Positions 23,601 through 31,659 of a stretch of 64,000 nt of DNA are shown piece by piece. Made by a program: the position numbers and the translations under genes. Origin of the DNA: Aestuariibaculum sp. M13 (GTDB lineage Bacteria > Bacteroidota > Bacteroidia > Flavobacteriales > Flavobacteriaceae); NCBI RefSeq assembly GCF_024723255.1, contig NZ_JANIAC010000003.1:434001-498000 (forward strand), read 5' to 3'. Below the pieces are notes generated by a model that searched no databases, had not been told where the DNA came from, and was given only the letters and a program-made list of their open reading frames with translations. Position 1 is the stretch's first letter; each line of letters opens with the position of its first letter.

Positions 23601-24788
23601 ATGCCCAAAAAACTAATTGTTGTTTGTCTGATAAATTTTTTAATAGCTGCCTTAATGGGGTTGGCACTTCGTTTTTCTTTTTTAGAATCCATCGGATTAA
23701 ATTATCGGTTTTTAACTCACGCCCATTCTCATGTGGCCATGTTGGGCTGGGTGTATTTAATGCTTTATGTCTTCATTGTTCATTATTTCATCCCCGATAA
23801 AAAGCCAATTTTTAATAAATTATTTTGGGTGACCGAAATTGCAGTTGTAGGAATGATGTTTAGTTTTCCATTTCAGGGATATGCCGCTATTTCCATTACG
23901 TTTTCAACACTACATATTTTTTGTTCATATTACTTTGTGTATTTGGTATGGAAGCATCATAAAACAACTTCTAAAGCTGTTGGTTTAATGTTAAAAACCT
24001 CGTTATTATTTATGCTGATATCAACTATAGGTGTGTGGTGTTTGGGGCCAGCGGTAGGTTTATTAGGTCAGGCTTCAGCATTTTACCAGATCGCCATACA
24101 GTTCTTTTTGCACTTTCAATTTAACGGGTGGTTTTTAATAGCTGTTCTTGCTCTGTTATTCCATATTTTAAAGATTGAAGATTCTAGGTTGTTTCGGTAT
24201 TTTTTCAAATTATTAATTACATCAACTATATTTACTTTTGCCTTATCTGTGCAATGGTTTGCGCCGCATTCAATCTTAATTTATATAAATGTATTAGGGG
24301 TTATACTGCAATTACTAACCCTGTATTTGTTTTTTAAACTTATAAGATTTGAGTTGAAAAAATCCTTAAAAACACAATTTAAACTCATAGTTACCTTGTA
24401 TTATTTTAGTGTCTTTTGTTTTATTCTGAAAATACTTTTACAAGGTGTAACTTTAATTCCTGAATTTTCCGAAGCAGTTTTTATGCATCGTAACTTAGTT
24501 ATCGGTTTTATTCATTTAGTAATGCTAGGAGTGATTACAGGTTTTCTTTTTGCGTTTCTATACAGGGATCAGAAACCCACAGTGTCATTAAAATTAGGTC
24601 TGTATAGTTTTCTTTTAGGATTTGTACTTACAGAAGTGATTTTATTAGTTCAAGGCATTAGATTTTATTTTGGTGTAGGTTTAATTTCAAACTATTATTT
24701 AATCTTGTTTTTGTTTAGTGTGTTATTTCCTTTAGGTATTTTATTTATCTTATTAAGTTTTGTAAATCAAAAAAATATAAATCTATGA
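23601..24788 (+). CDS. Polytopic membrane protein of unknown function in the NO-reduction cluster
   Basis: The 395-aa protein has roughly ten to eleven hydrophobic helices. Histidines lie in or near membrane segments: THAHSHVAMLGWVYLMLY near residue 42, HILKIEDSRLF, and MHRNLVIGFIHLVMLG near residue 300. Paired intramembrane histidines recall heme-binding helices of heme-copper oxidase or NnrS-like proteins, but I recognise no full family signature. Its stop overlaps the start of a hemerythrin-like gene by 4 bp, and both follow qnorB-ric. A role in NO or heme/copper biology is inferred only from neighbours. Confidence 0.6.
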   Translation: MPKKLIVVCLINFLIAALMGLALRFSFLESIGLNYRFLTHAHSHVAMLGWVYLMLYVFIVHYFIPDKKPIFNKLFWVTEIAVVGMMFSFPFQGYAAISITFSTLHIFCSYYFVYLVWKHHKTTSKAVGLMLKTSLLFMLISTIGVWCLGPAVGLLGQASAFYQIAIQFFLHFQFNGWFLIAVLALLFHILKIEDSRLFRYFFKLLITSTIFTFALSVQWFAPHSILIYINVLGVILQLLTLYLFFKLIRFELKKSLKTQFKLIVTLYYFSVFCFILKILLQGVTLIPEFSEAVFMHRNLVIGFIHLVMLGVITGFLFAFLYRDQKPTVSLKLGLYSFLLGFVLTEVILLVQGIRFYFGVGLISNYYLILFLFSVLFPLGILFILLSFVNQKNINL

Positions 24789-25240
24789 AACCATTAAAAA
24801 GACATAAAGCCTTACAGCCACTCAGCAGAGAGCATCATCATGGTTTGTTATTAGCTTGGAAAATAAGAATTGGCTTTAAAAAGAATATCGAGCCAAAACG
24901 AATTTACCAATATGCCAATTGGTTTTACAAGACACACTTAATATCTCATTTTAAAATGGAAGAATTATATGTTTTTACCATTCTGGAAGAGAAAAATGAA
25001 TTGATTAAGCAAGCATTAAACGATCATGAAGTAATAAGAAATCTATTTGAAAACATCGATGTAGATAGTAAAACTCTAAGTGATATAGCTGAAACTTTAG
25101 ATAACCACATTAGATTTGAAGAACGGGTTTTGTTTCCTAAAATTCAAGAAGTCGCTACCGAAAGTCAGTTGTTACAAATAGAAAAAATTCATCAGTCAGA
25201 CGCTTTTGAAGATAATCTGAGTGATGAATTTTGGAAATAA
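24785..25240 (+). CDS. Hemerythrin-like (HHE) domain protein
   Basis: The 151-aa protein is a single HHE four-helix bundle. Candidate di-iron ligands are REHHHGLLLAW, ISHFKMEELYVF, LNDHEVI and NHIRFEERVLFP. It is cytoplasmic, with no signal peptide. Family members bind oxygen or NO or store iron. The ATGA overlap with the upstream membrane-protein gene implies translational coupling. It converges with the minus-strand SCO gene, whose end is 11 bp away. Confidence 0.85.
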   Translation: MKPLKRHKALQPLSREHHHGLLLAWKIRIGFKKNIEPKRIYQYANWFYKTHLISHFKMEELYVFTILEEKNELIKQALNDHEVIRNLFENIDVDSKTLSDIAETLDNHIRFEERVLFPKIQEVATESQLLQIEKIHQSDAFEDNLSDEFWK

Positions 25241-25251
25241 TTATTGGGATG

Positions 25252-25953
25252 TTATTTTAATTGGTTTAAAATGGAGTCTACGGTTTCTTTATTATCTACG
25301 CCCAAACCTTCCTGTTGATGTATGAGTTCTCCTTGCGAATTAAAAACACTTATAATATTAGAATGCGAAAAGTCTATCGGAGATATTTGTTTGTATTTAA
25401 CGGCTAATACATTTGCGAATTCCCGAACTCCGGTTTCAGTACCTTGAAGAAATGTCCAATGCGGGTCATCCATATAATTTTCAATGGCAAAGGATTTTAA
25501 ACGTTCGGGTGTATCTGTTTTTGGATCTATACTAATTAACACAAAATTGAGCTGATCTATTTTGTCGTCAGGAATTTTAGCCTCAATATTTCGCATATCG
25601 GCTACCAAACGAGGACATGCCGCTTTACAGGAGGTATATATCATAACCATTACTAAGGTTTTTCCTTTCAAATCTTTTAATTCAATTTGTTGGTTTTCTT
25701 CGGTATTCCAGGTAGATGTTAAATTGAAAATAGATTCGTCAGAAATACTATTTGTGTTTTCAATTTTTGTTTCTAATAGCTGTAAATCCATTTTACAAAC
25801 AGGACAAGTTTCGGGTTTTGTATAAGTTTTATCGCCTTCGCACTGCATAGGGCATTGGTAGTAACCTGTTTCGGGATTCGATTTTTTAGAATTACAAGAA
25901 CTAAAAGAAATCGCCAAAACTACTAATATTATAATCGGTTTTAAATATTTCAT
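25252..25953 (-). CDS. SCO1/SenC-family copper protein with N-terminal metal-binding domain, lipoprotein
   Basis: The 233-aa protein has a lipoprotein signal (ISFSSC, Cys20). A small heavy-metal-binding domain follows (YYQCPMQCEG, ETCPVCKMDL; Cys34, Cys38, Cys50, Cys53). The thioredoxin-like SCO domain carries the copper motif TSCKAACP (Cys109, Cys113) and a distal conserved His in DFSHSNIIS. SCO proteins deliver copper to periplasmic or membrane cupro-enzymes. It is 2 bp downstream of nirV in the nirK operon, so copper insertion into NirK is the likely job. Confidence 0.9.
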   Translation of the reverse strand: MKYLKPIIILVVLAISFSSCNSKKSNPETGYYQCPMQCEGDKTYTKPETCPVCKMDLQLLETKIENTNSISDESIFNLTSTWNTEENQQIELKDLKGKTLVMVMIYTSCKAACPRLVADMRNIEAKIPDDKIDQLNFVLISIDPKTDTPERLKSFAIENYMDDPHWTFLQGTETGVREFANVLAVKYKQISPIDFSHSNIISVFNSQGELIHQQEGLGVDNKETVDSILNQLK

Positions 25954-25955
25954 AA

Positions 25956-26729
25956 TTATTTGTTTATATCTTTAACGCATCGAAATCCTAAGTTTTTCAT
26001 GGCGTACTTCGCTTTTAAACTACCTCGAATGGCATATCGCATAAAGGCAGCGTAGTTCATCAAATCGGTAGCGTTAATGGCAGCACTTCCGCAGAAGAGG
26101 TTACTGTCCTTATCGACATCTTTTCTCGATTCACCAGTAATAAGTACGGAATTAAAATCAAGTGTCCATTCCCAAACTAAACCGTGTAAATCATATACGC
26201 CCCAAACGTTTTTTGGATTTTTGCCTATAAGATTTTCATTGGTCTTAGGAGTTTCGTACCAAGCTAAAATTTGTTTGTTATAGTCAGGTTTAAGTCTGGC
26301 ATCACGCGAGGTTTGGTCTGCCATAGCGGCATATTCCCATTCATCAACAGTAGGTAATCGCTTGCCTTGGCATTCGCAATAATCTTTAGCAGCAAACCAT
26401 GAAACATAAGTTACAGGACTATTAAGTTTTTCAGAATCCTTAAGTTCTGAATCGTTTTTCCAGTTATATAAATAGCTTTTATCTGAAAATAATTTTAAGG
26501 CCTTAGATTTTTGCCATTTAGGATATTGTTTAACAAATTCTATAAATTGGGCATTAGTAACAGGAAAAATATCCATTTCAAAATCTTTCACTTCTACAAC
26601 GGTTGAATCTCGACCATAAAGAGGTATATATCTACTACCTTGAATGTAAGCCATGTTTTTAGACTGCCCAAACACTATTGTTTGAGTTAAGATTATAAAT
26701 GTTAAGTATCTAAAAACATGACCTTTCAT
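25956..26729 (-). CDS. nirV: Formylglycine-generating-enzyme-like protein of the NirV type
   Basis: The 257-aa protein has a signal peptide (residues 1-21, ending VFGQ) and an FGE-sulfatase fold. Visible motifs are FPVTNAQFIEFV, SPVTYVSWFAAKDYC, GKRLPTVDEWEYAA, NVWGVYDLHGLVWEWT and a closing NLGFRCVK. FGE homologues encoded next to nirK are called NirV in denitrifiers; their exact role is not proven. It lies between nirK and the SCO gene with gaps of 7 bp and 2 bp, so all three are cotranscribed. Confidence 0.82.
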   Translation of the reverse strand: MKGHVFRYLTFIILTQTIVFGQSKNMAYIQGSRYIPLYGRDSTVVEVKDFEMDIFPVTNAQFIEFVKQYPKWQKSKALKLFSDKSYLYNWKNDSELKDSEKLNSPVTYVSWFAAKDYCECQGKRLPTVDEWEYAAMADQTSRDARLKPDYNKQILAWYETPKTNENLIGKNPKNVWGVYDLHGLVWEWTLDFNSVLITGESRKDVDKDSNLFCGSAAINATDLMNYAAFMRYAIRGSLKAKYAMKNLGFRCVKDINK

Positions 26730-26736
26730 GACTATG

Positions 26737-28179
26737 TTATTTTTTGTTTTTTACATTTTCAACCATAGATGTTGTTACCACTTTTTTTGAATTTCCCCAG
26801 CTATTGTAAACATAAGTTAACACATTTGCAATTTCTTCAGAGGATAACATTTGTCGGGTCATTACACTGTTATATTTTTCGCCATTAACAGTAATTTCTC
26901 CTGTTAAGCCATGTAAAACAACACCAATAGCACGGTTAACATCGGCGTTTAAATAATCCGATTTTGCCAGCGGAGGAAAGGCATTAGGAACACCTTGCCC
27001 TTCAGACTGATGACAAGCAAAACAGGTTTGCATATAAACTTGTTTTCCAAATTTCATTTGTTCATCTAAGTTTTTAGCAGGAATTTTTGATTCTACAATT
27101 TCGTCTGTAGTAGGCATTTCTTGTAAACCTGGACCTTCAGGTAAATAAATATCATCACGAATTTCTCCTGAGTATATTTTTTTATCTTCTTCACCTTCCA
27201 CTTTTAGCATACCTAAAGCACCTTTATTAAAGGCTCTAAAAATGGAGTGGTCGACCAAAATAAAAGTTCCAGGAACATCAACTTTAAATTCAACAATTGC
27301 TGCACCTCCAGCCGGAATAAGAGTGGTTTGTACATTTTCATTTATTTTATTGCCACCTTCAATATGAACTTTGTCAAAAATTTCACCAATAACATGAAAA
27401 GATGATACTAAACCAGGGCCTCCATTACCAACGAAGAGTCTAACTGTTTCACCAACTTTCGCGGTTATAGCATTGTCGCCTGTTAGGGAGCCAACTTTAC
27501 CATTAAACACTACATAATCGGCTTTTTCATCGACAGCTTTTTGCATATCGAAGGGTTGTAATCCGCGTTCACCGTTGGCACCTTTAGTGTAAAAGTCACC
27601 TTGCATAATGTAATATTCTTTATCAACAAGAGGTAAACCACCTTCTGGTTCAACTAAAATTAACCCATACATACCGTTGGCAATATGCATACCAACTGGA
27701 GCTGTGGCGCAGTGGTAAACATATAATCCCGGGTTTAAAGTTTTAAAAGAAAATACTTTTTCATGACCTGGAGCAACAAATGAAGATTCAGCGCCGCCTC
27801 CAGGACCAGTCACAGCATGTAGGTCGATATTATGAGGTAATTTGTTATCGGGGTGGTTTTGTAAATGAAATTCGACTTCATCTCCAACACGTGTTCTTAT
27901 AAAACTTCCTGGCACAGTGCCTCCAAAGGTCCAATACACGTACCTTACACCATCGGTCATTTCTCCTTCTTTTTCAAGGATTTCCATCTCTACAATTAGT
28001 TTTTTAGCTTTTCTTCTTCCAACAGGGGTGGGAACATTAGGAGGCGATGTTAACTCTGCTGTCATTTCTCTACTTACAGGGATTTCAGAAGTGTTTTCGT
28101 AATTTTTTTCCTGATTATTGAAACAACTTATTAATAACAACGGAATAAATAATAGCAAATAGTTTAGTTGATCTTTCAT
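26737..28179 (-). CDS. nirK: Copper nitrite reductase with fused C-terminal cytochrome c, AniA-like lipoprotein
   Basis: The 480-aa protein has a lipoprotein signal (LLISC, Cys19). Two cupredoxin domains follow. Type 1 copper ligands are His116, Cys157, His165 and Met170 in [15 protein letters not shown], the shorter AniA-type spacing. Type 2 ligands are His121, His156 and His311, with catalytic Asp119 and His262. Residues about 375-470 form a cytochrome c domain with CFACH (Cys386-His390), which should feed electrons to the copper sites. It reduces nitrite to NO in the periplasm. It heads the nirK-nirV-SCO operon, with FNR-like and Rrf2-like palindromes just upstream. Confidence 0.95.
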   Translation of the reverse strand: MKDQLNYLLLFIPLLLISCFNNQEKNYENTSEIPVSREMTAELTSPPNVPTPVGRRKAKKLIVEMEILEKEGEMTDGVRYVYWTFGGTVPGSFIRTRVGDEVEFHLQNHPDNKLPHNIDLHAVTGPGGGAESSFVAPGHEKVFSFKTLNPGLYVYHCATAPVGMHIANGMYGLILVEPEGGLPLVDKEYYIMQGDFYTKGANGERGLQPFDMQKAVDEKADYVVFNGKVGSLTGDNAITAKVGETVRLFVGNGGPGLVSSFHVIGEIFDKVHIEGGNKINENVQTTLIPAGGAAIVEFKVDVPGTFILVDHSIFRAFNKGALGMLKVEGEEDKKIYSGEIRDDIYLPEGPGLQEMPTTDEIVESKIPAKNLDEQMKFGKQVYMQTCFACHQSEGQGVPNAFPPLAKSDYLNADVNRAIGVVLHGLTGEITVNGEKYNSVMTRQMLSSEEIANVLTYVYNSWGNSKKVVTTSMVENVKNKK

Positions 28180-28199
28180 TTTAATTGATTTTTGTTTTT

Positions 28200-28207
28200 C
28201 AAAACTA
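28200..28207 (-). promoter_or_regulatory. Candidate -7 box of the nirK promoter
   Basis: On the minus strand this reads TAGTTTTG, matching TAnnTTTG, 21 bp upstream of the nirK start. The FNR-like palindrome centre is then about 40 bp upstream of the expected transcription start, the usual class II activator position. No TTTG was found at the -33 position. Confidence 0.45.
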
Positions 28208-28228
28208 TAATATACAAAAGCTTTAAAA

Positions 28229-28244
28229 TATGATAATTATCATA
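28229..28244. promoter_or_regulatory. FNR/DNR-like box upstream of nirK
   Basis: TATGATAATTATCATA is a perfect 16-bp palindrome containing TGAT-N4-ATCA, the core of FNR-family binding sites. It lies about 50-65 bp upstream of the nirK start. This suggests low-oxygen or NO activation; the regulator reading it is not obvious in the window. Confidence 0.55.
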
Positions 28245-28267
28245 AATAGGATAAAATTATCCTATTT
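28244..28267. promoter_or_regulatory. Rrf2/NsrR-type operator in the nirK-HPP divergent region
   Basis: A perfect 24-bp palindrome (arms AAATAGGATAA and TTATCCTATTT around AA) abuts the FNR-like box. Its core GGATAAAATTATCC is identical to the site upstream of qnorB at 20,416. It lies between nirK (minus) and the HPP gene (plus), so it may control both. Confidence 0.6.
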
Positions 28268-28379
28268 AATGGTGTTTGTAAAATTTGATTAAGATTCTTA
28301 AAAAACTAAACTTTAAAGAAGTTAAGATTTGTACTTTTGCACGATTTAAAAATTATGTGAAAAGCCGATATTAAATTTT

Positions 28380-28961
28380 ATGAAGAAGAAAATAAAAAGA
28401 GGTATTAGAGTTTCTAAATATATTTTATACAGAGAAACGCTTGTTGATTATACTGAAAATTTTTGGTCTTTTTTAGGGGCTTTTATAGGGATAGGTATTA
28501 TTGCTTTTTTTCAGTCTTTTTATTTATCAAAGGAAGAGAATGTCTTTTTAATTGGTTCGTTTGGTGCGACAAGTGTTTTGATTTTTGGTGCAATTCAAAG
28601 CCCTTTATCTCAACCCAGAAATTTAATTGGAGGTCACTTAATTTCTGCTATAATAGGAGTTTCAATTTATAAATTGCTTCCAGAGATTATATGGATTACT
28701 GCTCCTTTAGCAGTTTCATTTTCAATAGTTTTAATGCAAGTTACTAAAACATTGCACCCGCCAGGAGGGGCAACCGCATTGATAGCAATAATTGGAACAG
28801 AAAAAATAAAATCTTTAGGGTATTATTATGTGTTTTCGCCTGTTTTGTCAGGAGTATTAATATTATTTATTGTTGCTTTGGTTTTTAATAATATAACTAC
28901 GTTTAGAAAATATCCAACCGATAATAAGTTAACCAGATTCATTATGAAGAAAAGAGGTTAG
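28380..28961 (+). CDS. HPP-family integral membrane protein, possible nitrite transporter
   Basis: The 193-aa protein has four to five membrane helices and the family signature LHPPGGATAL near residue 125, with GSFGATSVLIFG earlier. HPP proteins in chloroplasts and cyanobacteria have been linked to nitrite transport. Divergence from nirK across shared operator-like palindromes supports a nitrite-related role here. A -7-like TACTTTTG sits at 28,332-28,339, 40 bp before the start. The function remains inferred. Confidence 0.82.
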   Translation: MKKKIKRGIRVSKYILYRETLVDYTENFWSFLGAFIGIGIIAFFQSFYLSKEENVFLIGSFGATSVLIFGAIQSPLSQPRNLIGGHLISAIIGVSIYKLLPEIIWITAPLAVSFSIVLMQVTKTLHPPGGATALIAIIGTEKIKSLGYYYVFSPVLSGVLILFIVALVFNNITTFRKYPTDNKLTRFIMKKRG

Positions 28962-29003
28962 AAAATTAATTTTAATAGATAATGAAGAAGTAAATTATAT
29001 TTA

Positions 29004-29112
29004 TAAGACCTTCTAATTTGATTGAAATGATAATAGGTTTAAAATCAACAATTTGAAAACACAAAAAGTGTTGATCGAATTACGGCTTAAAGTGCTTACT
29101 TTTAGAATGTTG
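29004..29112 (+). repeat. Integrase leader repeat, copy C (scar without integrase)
   Basis: This 109-bp segment matches the leader found upstream of both integrases, starting at the same base (TAAGACCTTCTAATTTG) and ending at TTTAGAATGTTG. It lacks about 13 bp holding the first GTCAACA motif. No att repeat, terminator or integrase gene accompanies it. It directly precedes the 3' end of hipT. It marks the position of a lost integrase and a module boundary. Confidence 0.8.
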
Positions 29113-29129
29113 CAATTGAGGAAAGGAGT

Positions 29130-30059
29130 CTAAAGATTAAACAAATTTAGTCTATTGTCCAATATTTTAAAATACTTCTCTTTCATTTCATAGGAAAGAA
29201 AGGAAATGTCAATTAAGTTTTTCCATTTAGGAACTGTATTTTGCATTTCCTTGAGTGTTATTGCGATTGTTTTTTCATTTAATAGCAAACGTTCTTTTGC
29301 GTAATAATCAATAAAATCTTCGGCCTTTAAATTACTTTTTTTGCCTTTTAGTGTTAAAGCAATTTCTTCCTCTGGATTTTTAATGGCTATGCTTGAATTT
29401 AAAAAGTCATATATAGGCGCTAATGTTGTTTTGCCATTTTTTGTTATTAATGAAAAATTTTTCAAGTGCATATCTTCATTTCCAGTAACAAAACAAAAAA
29501 GGGTTCGCTTGAAAAAATCAGCTTTCTCTATTGCGGGAAAGGAGCAAAATTCGTCAATAACAGGTATTAACTTTTCCATTGAAAAGCGATACTTTGTGTC
29601 TCTTGTATTACCCGTTAATTGAGCAAAATCCTCGGTTGCATATTTTTTACCCTTACCGTAACGATCAAAACGTTTTATAAAGTAGGATAGGCTTCCATCT
29701 TTACCGTAAACCATACCATGAAAAGGAACTTCTAAGCCAAAAGTCTTAGCCATTCGCATAGTTAAATCTTCATTTTCAGGTAGCTGGGGGAATAAATCAT
29801 TTTGGGGTTTTATAATGTATGTTCCAAGTTGATCTACGATTTTAAATTTTTGGTCGACTACTGAAATTGATGCACTTAGTTTAGGCTGTACTCCTTGAAT
29901 AGATAATTTCTTAGCTCTATTAGCAGCTTCTTGCCTGAGCTCGGCTGCTGTAAATGGTAAATCATTCAAATACGTTAATTTAGGAGCTATCTTTCGAAGT
30001 CCTTTTTCACTGTATTTATTATTTTCACATAATTCGTATGTAATAGGGCATCTATTCAT
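29130..30059 (-). CDS. hipT: HipT-like serine/threonine kinase toxin (HipA C-terminal domain)
   Basis: The 309-aa protein corresponds to HipA without its N-terminal subdomain. It has a Ser-containing Gly/Gln loop LSIQGVQPKLS (residues 52-62) like the regulatory loop phosphorylated in HipA/HipT. Catalytic residues are in NEDMHLKNFS (Asp196, Asn201) and a metal-binding Asp218 in IYDFLNS. HipA-type kinases phosphorylate aminoacyl-tRNA synthetases (GltX or TrpS) to halt translation. It overlaps the HipS gene by 8 bp. The separate N-terminal piece makes this a tripartite HipBST-type system. Confidence 0.87.
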   Translation of the reverse strand: MNRCPITYELCENNKYSEKGLRKIAPKLTYLNDLPFTAAELRQEAANRAKKLSIQGVQPKLSASISVVDQKFKIVDQLGTYIIKPQNDLFPQLPENEDLTMRMAKTFGLEVPFHGMVYGKDGSLSYFIKRFDRYGKGKKYATEDFAQLTGNTRDTKYRFSMEKLIPVIDEFCSFPAIEKADFFKRTLFCFVTGNEDMHLKNFSLITKNGKTTLAPIYDFLNSSIAIKNPEEEIALTLKGKKSNLKAEDFIDYYAKERLLLNEKTIAITLKEMQNTVPKWKNLIDISFLSYEMKEKYFKILDNRLNLFNL

Positions 30060-30366
30060 TCTCCATCGGTTTGACTGTTACAGCTCCTACTAAATCATTT
30101 CCAGTTGTAATTAACTGAGAGAAATAGTCTTTTTTATCTATTTTGGCAATCTTTAATAAGCCTTCTAGCATGATACCTTCGGGTAATAACCCTTCAAAAA
30201 AAGGAGGGAATGAAGTATAGCTATATTTTTTGTGGTCGATAGGCATGGTTAGTGAAACAGGCTCTCCATCATAATTATCATCATATTCAAAATGATAATT
30301 ATTAGGAGAGTTCTCGGTTAGTAATCCAGCTCTATTTCCATGTACCATTACAACTGCTTTTCTCAT
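30052..30366 (-). CDS. hipS: HipS-like protein (HipA N-terminal subdomain)
   Basis: The 104-aa protein matches the HipA N-terminal 'couple' domain: VMVHGNRAGLLTEN, then DGEPVSLTMPID, SFPPFFEGLLPEG and a closing DLVGAVTV. In HipBST systems this small protein acts as the antitoxin against HipT. It lies 7 bp after hipB and overlaps hipT by 8 bp, so the three genes form one operon. The assignment as HipS is by architecture; the target cannot be deduced. Confidence 0.85.
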   Translation of the reverse strand: MRKAVVMVHGNRAGLLTENSPNNYHFEYDDNYDGEPVSLTMPIDHKKYSYTSFPPFFEGLLPEGIMLEGLLKIAKIDKKDYFSQLITTGNDLVGAVTVKPMENE

Positions 30367-30373
30367 AGATGTA

Positions 30374-30583
30374 TTATTTAGTTAGGGGACTCTTAAATTC
30401 TATTTTAATGTTTAATACTTCGAGGACCGCTAAAAGGTTACTCCAACGTACAGTTTCTTTATTTTTTTCAATATCAAATACTGTTGTTTTACCTATCCCT
30501 GCAAGGTTAGCCAATTCTAGTTGTGTAAGCCCCGCTTTTTTCCGATGGTCTTTTATTAAAGCACCTAAATCTAAATTATTCAT
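30374..30583 (-). CDS. hipB: HipB-like XRE-family DNA-binding protein
   Basis: The 69-aa protein is almost entirely a helix-turn-helix of the Cro/CI type (LTQLELANLAGIGKTTVFDI). It should dimerise and repress its own operon. Three 20-bp palindromes of the form TTACYGY-N6-RCRGTAA lie in the 170 bp upstream, the first only 2 bp before the start codon. A near-identical copy without hipS/hipT is at 53,800-54,039, with operators at the same spacings. Confidence 0.88.
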   Translation of the reverse strand: MNNLDLGALIKDHRKKAGLTQLELANLAGIGKTTVFDIEKNKETVRWSNLLAVLEVLNIKIEFKSPLTK

Positions 30584-30585
30584 AT

Positions 30586-30748
30586 TTTACCGCTTAAACA
30601 GTAAATATAATTAATTATTATATGTGAAAGAATTATTATTAAAAAAAATGTATTTATTTACCGCTAAAGCGGTAAAATTAACATGGATTGATGTTGGTTT
30701 TAATTAAAGGCGAGTAAAAATAGTATAAATTACTGTTATGGCGGTAAA
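30586..30748. promoter_or_regulatory. Three evenly spaced HipB operators
   Basis: O1 TTTACCGCTTAAACAGTAAA (30586-30605), O2 TTTACCGCTAAAGCGGTAAA (30657-30676, perfect) and O3 ATTACTGTTATGGCGGTAAA (30729-30748) start 71 and 72 bp apart. O1 lies next to the hipB start. The rest of the region to the SGNH gene (30,749-30,877) shows nothing I can name. Confidence 0.72.
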
Positions 30749-30877
30749 ATGTGAGCAATTGCTAGATTTTTATTTATTCTAATTTTATATTAGAGTAAAA
30801 AGAGAGGGACTTTAGTCTCAAGCCTAACAAACTTATGGTTAGTAAAATTTATCTTTTTAATGAAATTAAACAGACAG

Positions 30878-31603
30878 CTAATGAAAAGCAAGAAAAGATA
30901 CTTGCAATTTTCCTAATTTCTGATACCCTAATGTATTCATATGGATTGGGTCGTTATAATACAAATCTTTATTATAAATGTTATATCCACCCAAGCTAAA
31001 CTGATCGAGATATGGTATGCCGTGGAGCTCGCAAATCATCTTTTGGATTTTTACATATTCAGCTATCCCATTTTCATAAAAAGGATCAAATGCACCTCTG
31101 TCGTTAAAAGCTTTACTTGACGTGAAGAAGTAGATTTTTGCTTTTGGGTTTATTTCATAAATTTTTCTAATACAATAGTTAATGCCCCCAGCCTGAGTAG
31201 TTAGTTTTTTCTCATCATAATTATCAAATATGGTATAATCAGTGTATGCCCCAATTTCTCTTTTATTGGTATAATCATTTGTAGAAGCCCAAAGAATATA
31301 AATGTCAAATACATCTGATTCATTTACTTGTTTTTGAAGAGACTTTCCTTGTAGAGAAGAAAACCCAGCACCAGGAACTCCGTAATTCGTAATGGACATG
31401 CCTAATTTTTTTTTCCAAAGATGTTTTGCGCTCTCGCTTTCTGGAATTACTGAAACAGATCCGCCAAAAACAGCTACAGATTTTCCGTAATTGGCAGAAG
31501 CTTTTAAAGTTAATTCATCAGGTACATTTTGAGAAAAAATATATCCAGAGAGTAGAAAGATAATAAAACAGGCAATATTGGTTTTTATAAATTTGGAATT
31601 CAT
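30878..31603 (-). CDS. Secreted SGNH/GDSL-family hydrolase
   Basis: The 241-aa protein has a signal peptide (about residues 1-25, ending FSQ). The SGNH blocks are visible: nucleophile Ser in VFGGSVSV, Gly in NYGVPGAG, Asn in WASTNDY and the Asp/His pair in DPIHMN. Such proteins in glycan loci are usually esterases that remove acetyl or similar groups from polysaccharide. It is the most distal gene of the minus-strand glycan operon. Its specific substrate is not evident. Confidence 0.82.
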   Translation of the reverse strand: MNSKFIKTNIACFIIFLLSGYIFSQNVPDELTLKASANYGKSVAVFGGSVSVIPESESAKHLWKKKLGMSITNYGVPGAGFSSLQGKSLQKQVNESDVFDIYILWASTNDYTNKREIGAYTDYTIFDNYDEKKLTTQAGGINYCIRKIYEINPKAKIYFFTSSKAFNDRGAFDPFYENGIAEYVKIQKMICELHGIPYLDQFSLGGYNIYNKDLYYNDPIHMNTLGYQKLGKLQVSFLAFH

Positions 31604-31659
31604 TTTAAATTGGATAAGTAGGTTTTATTATATAATAATTGTTTTTTGAAAGTAAACAA

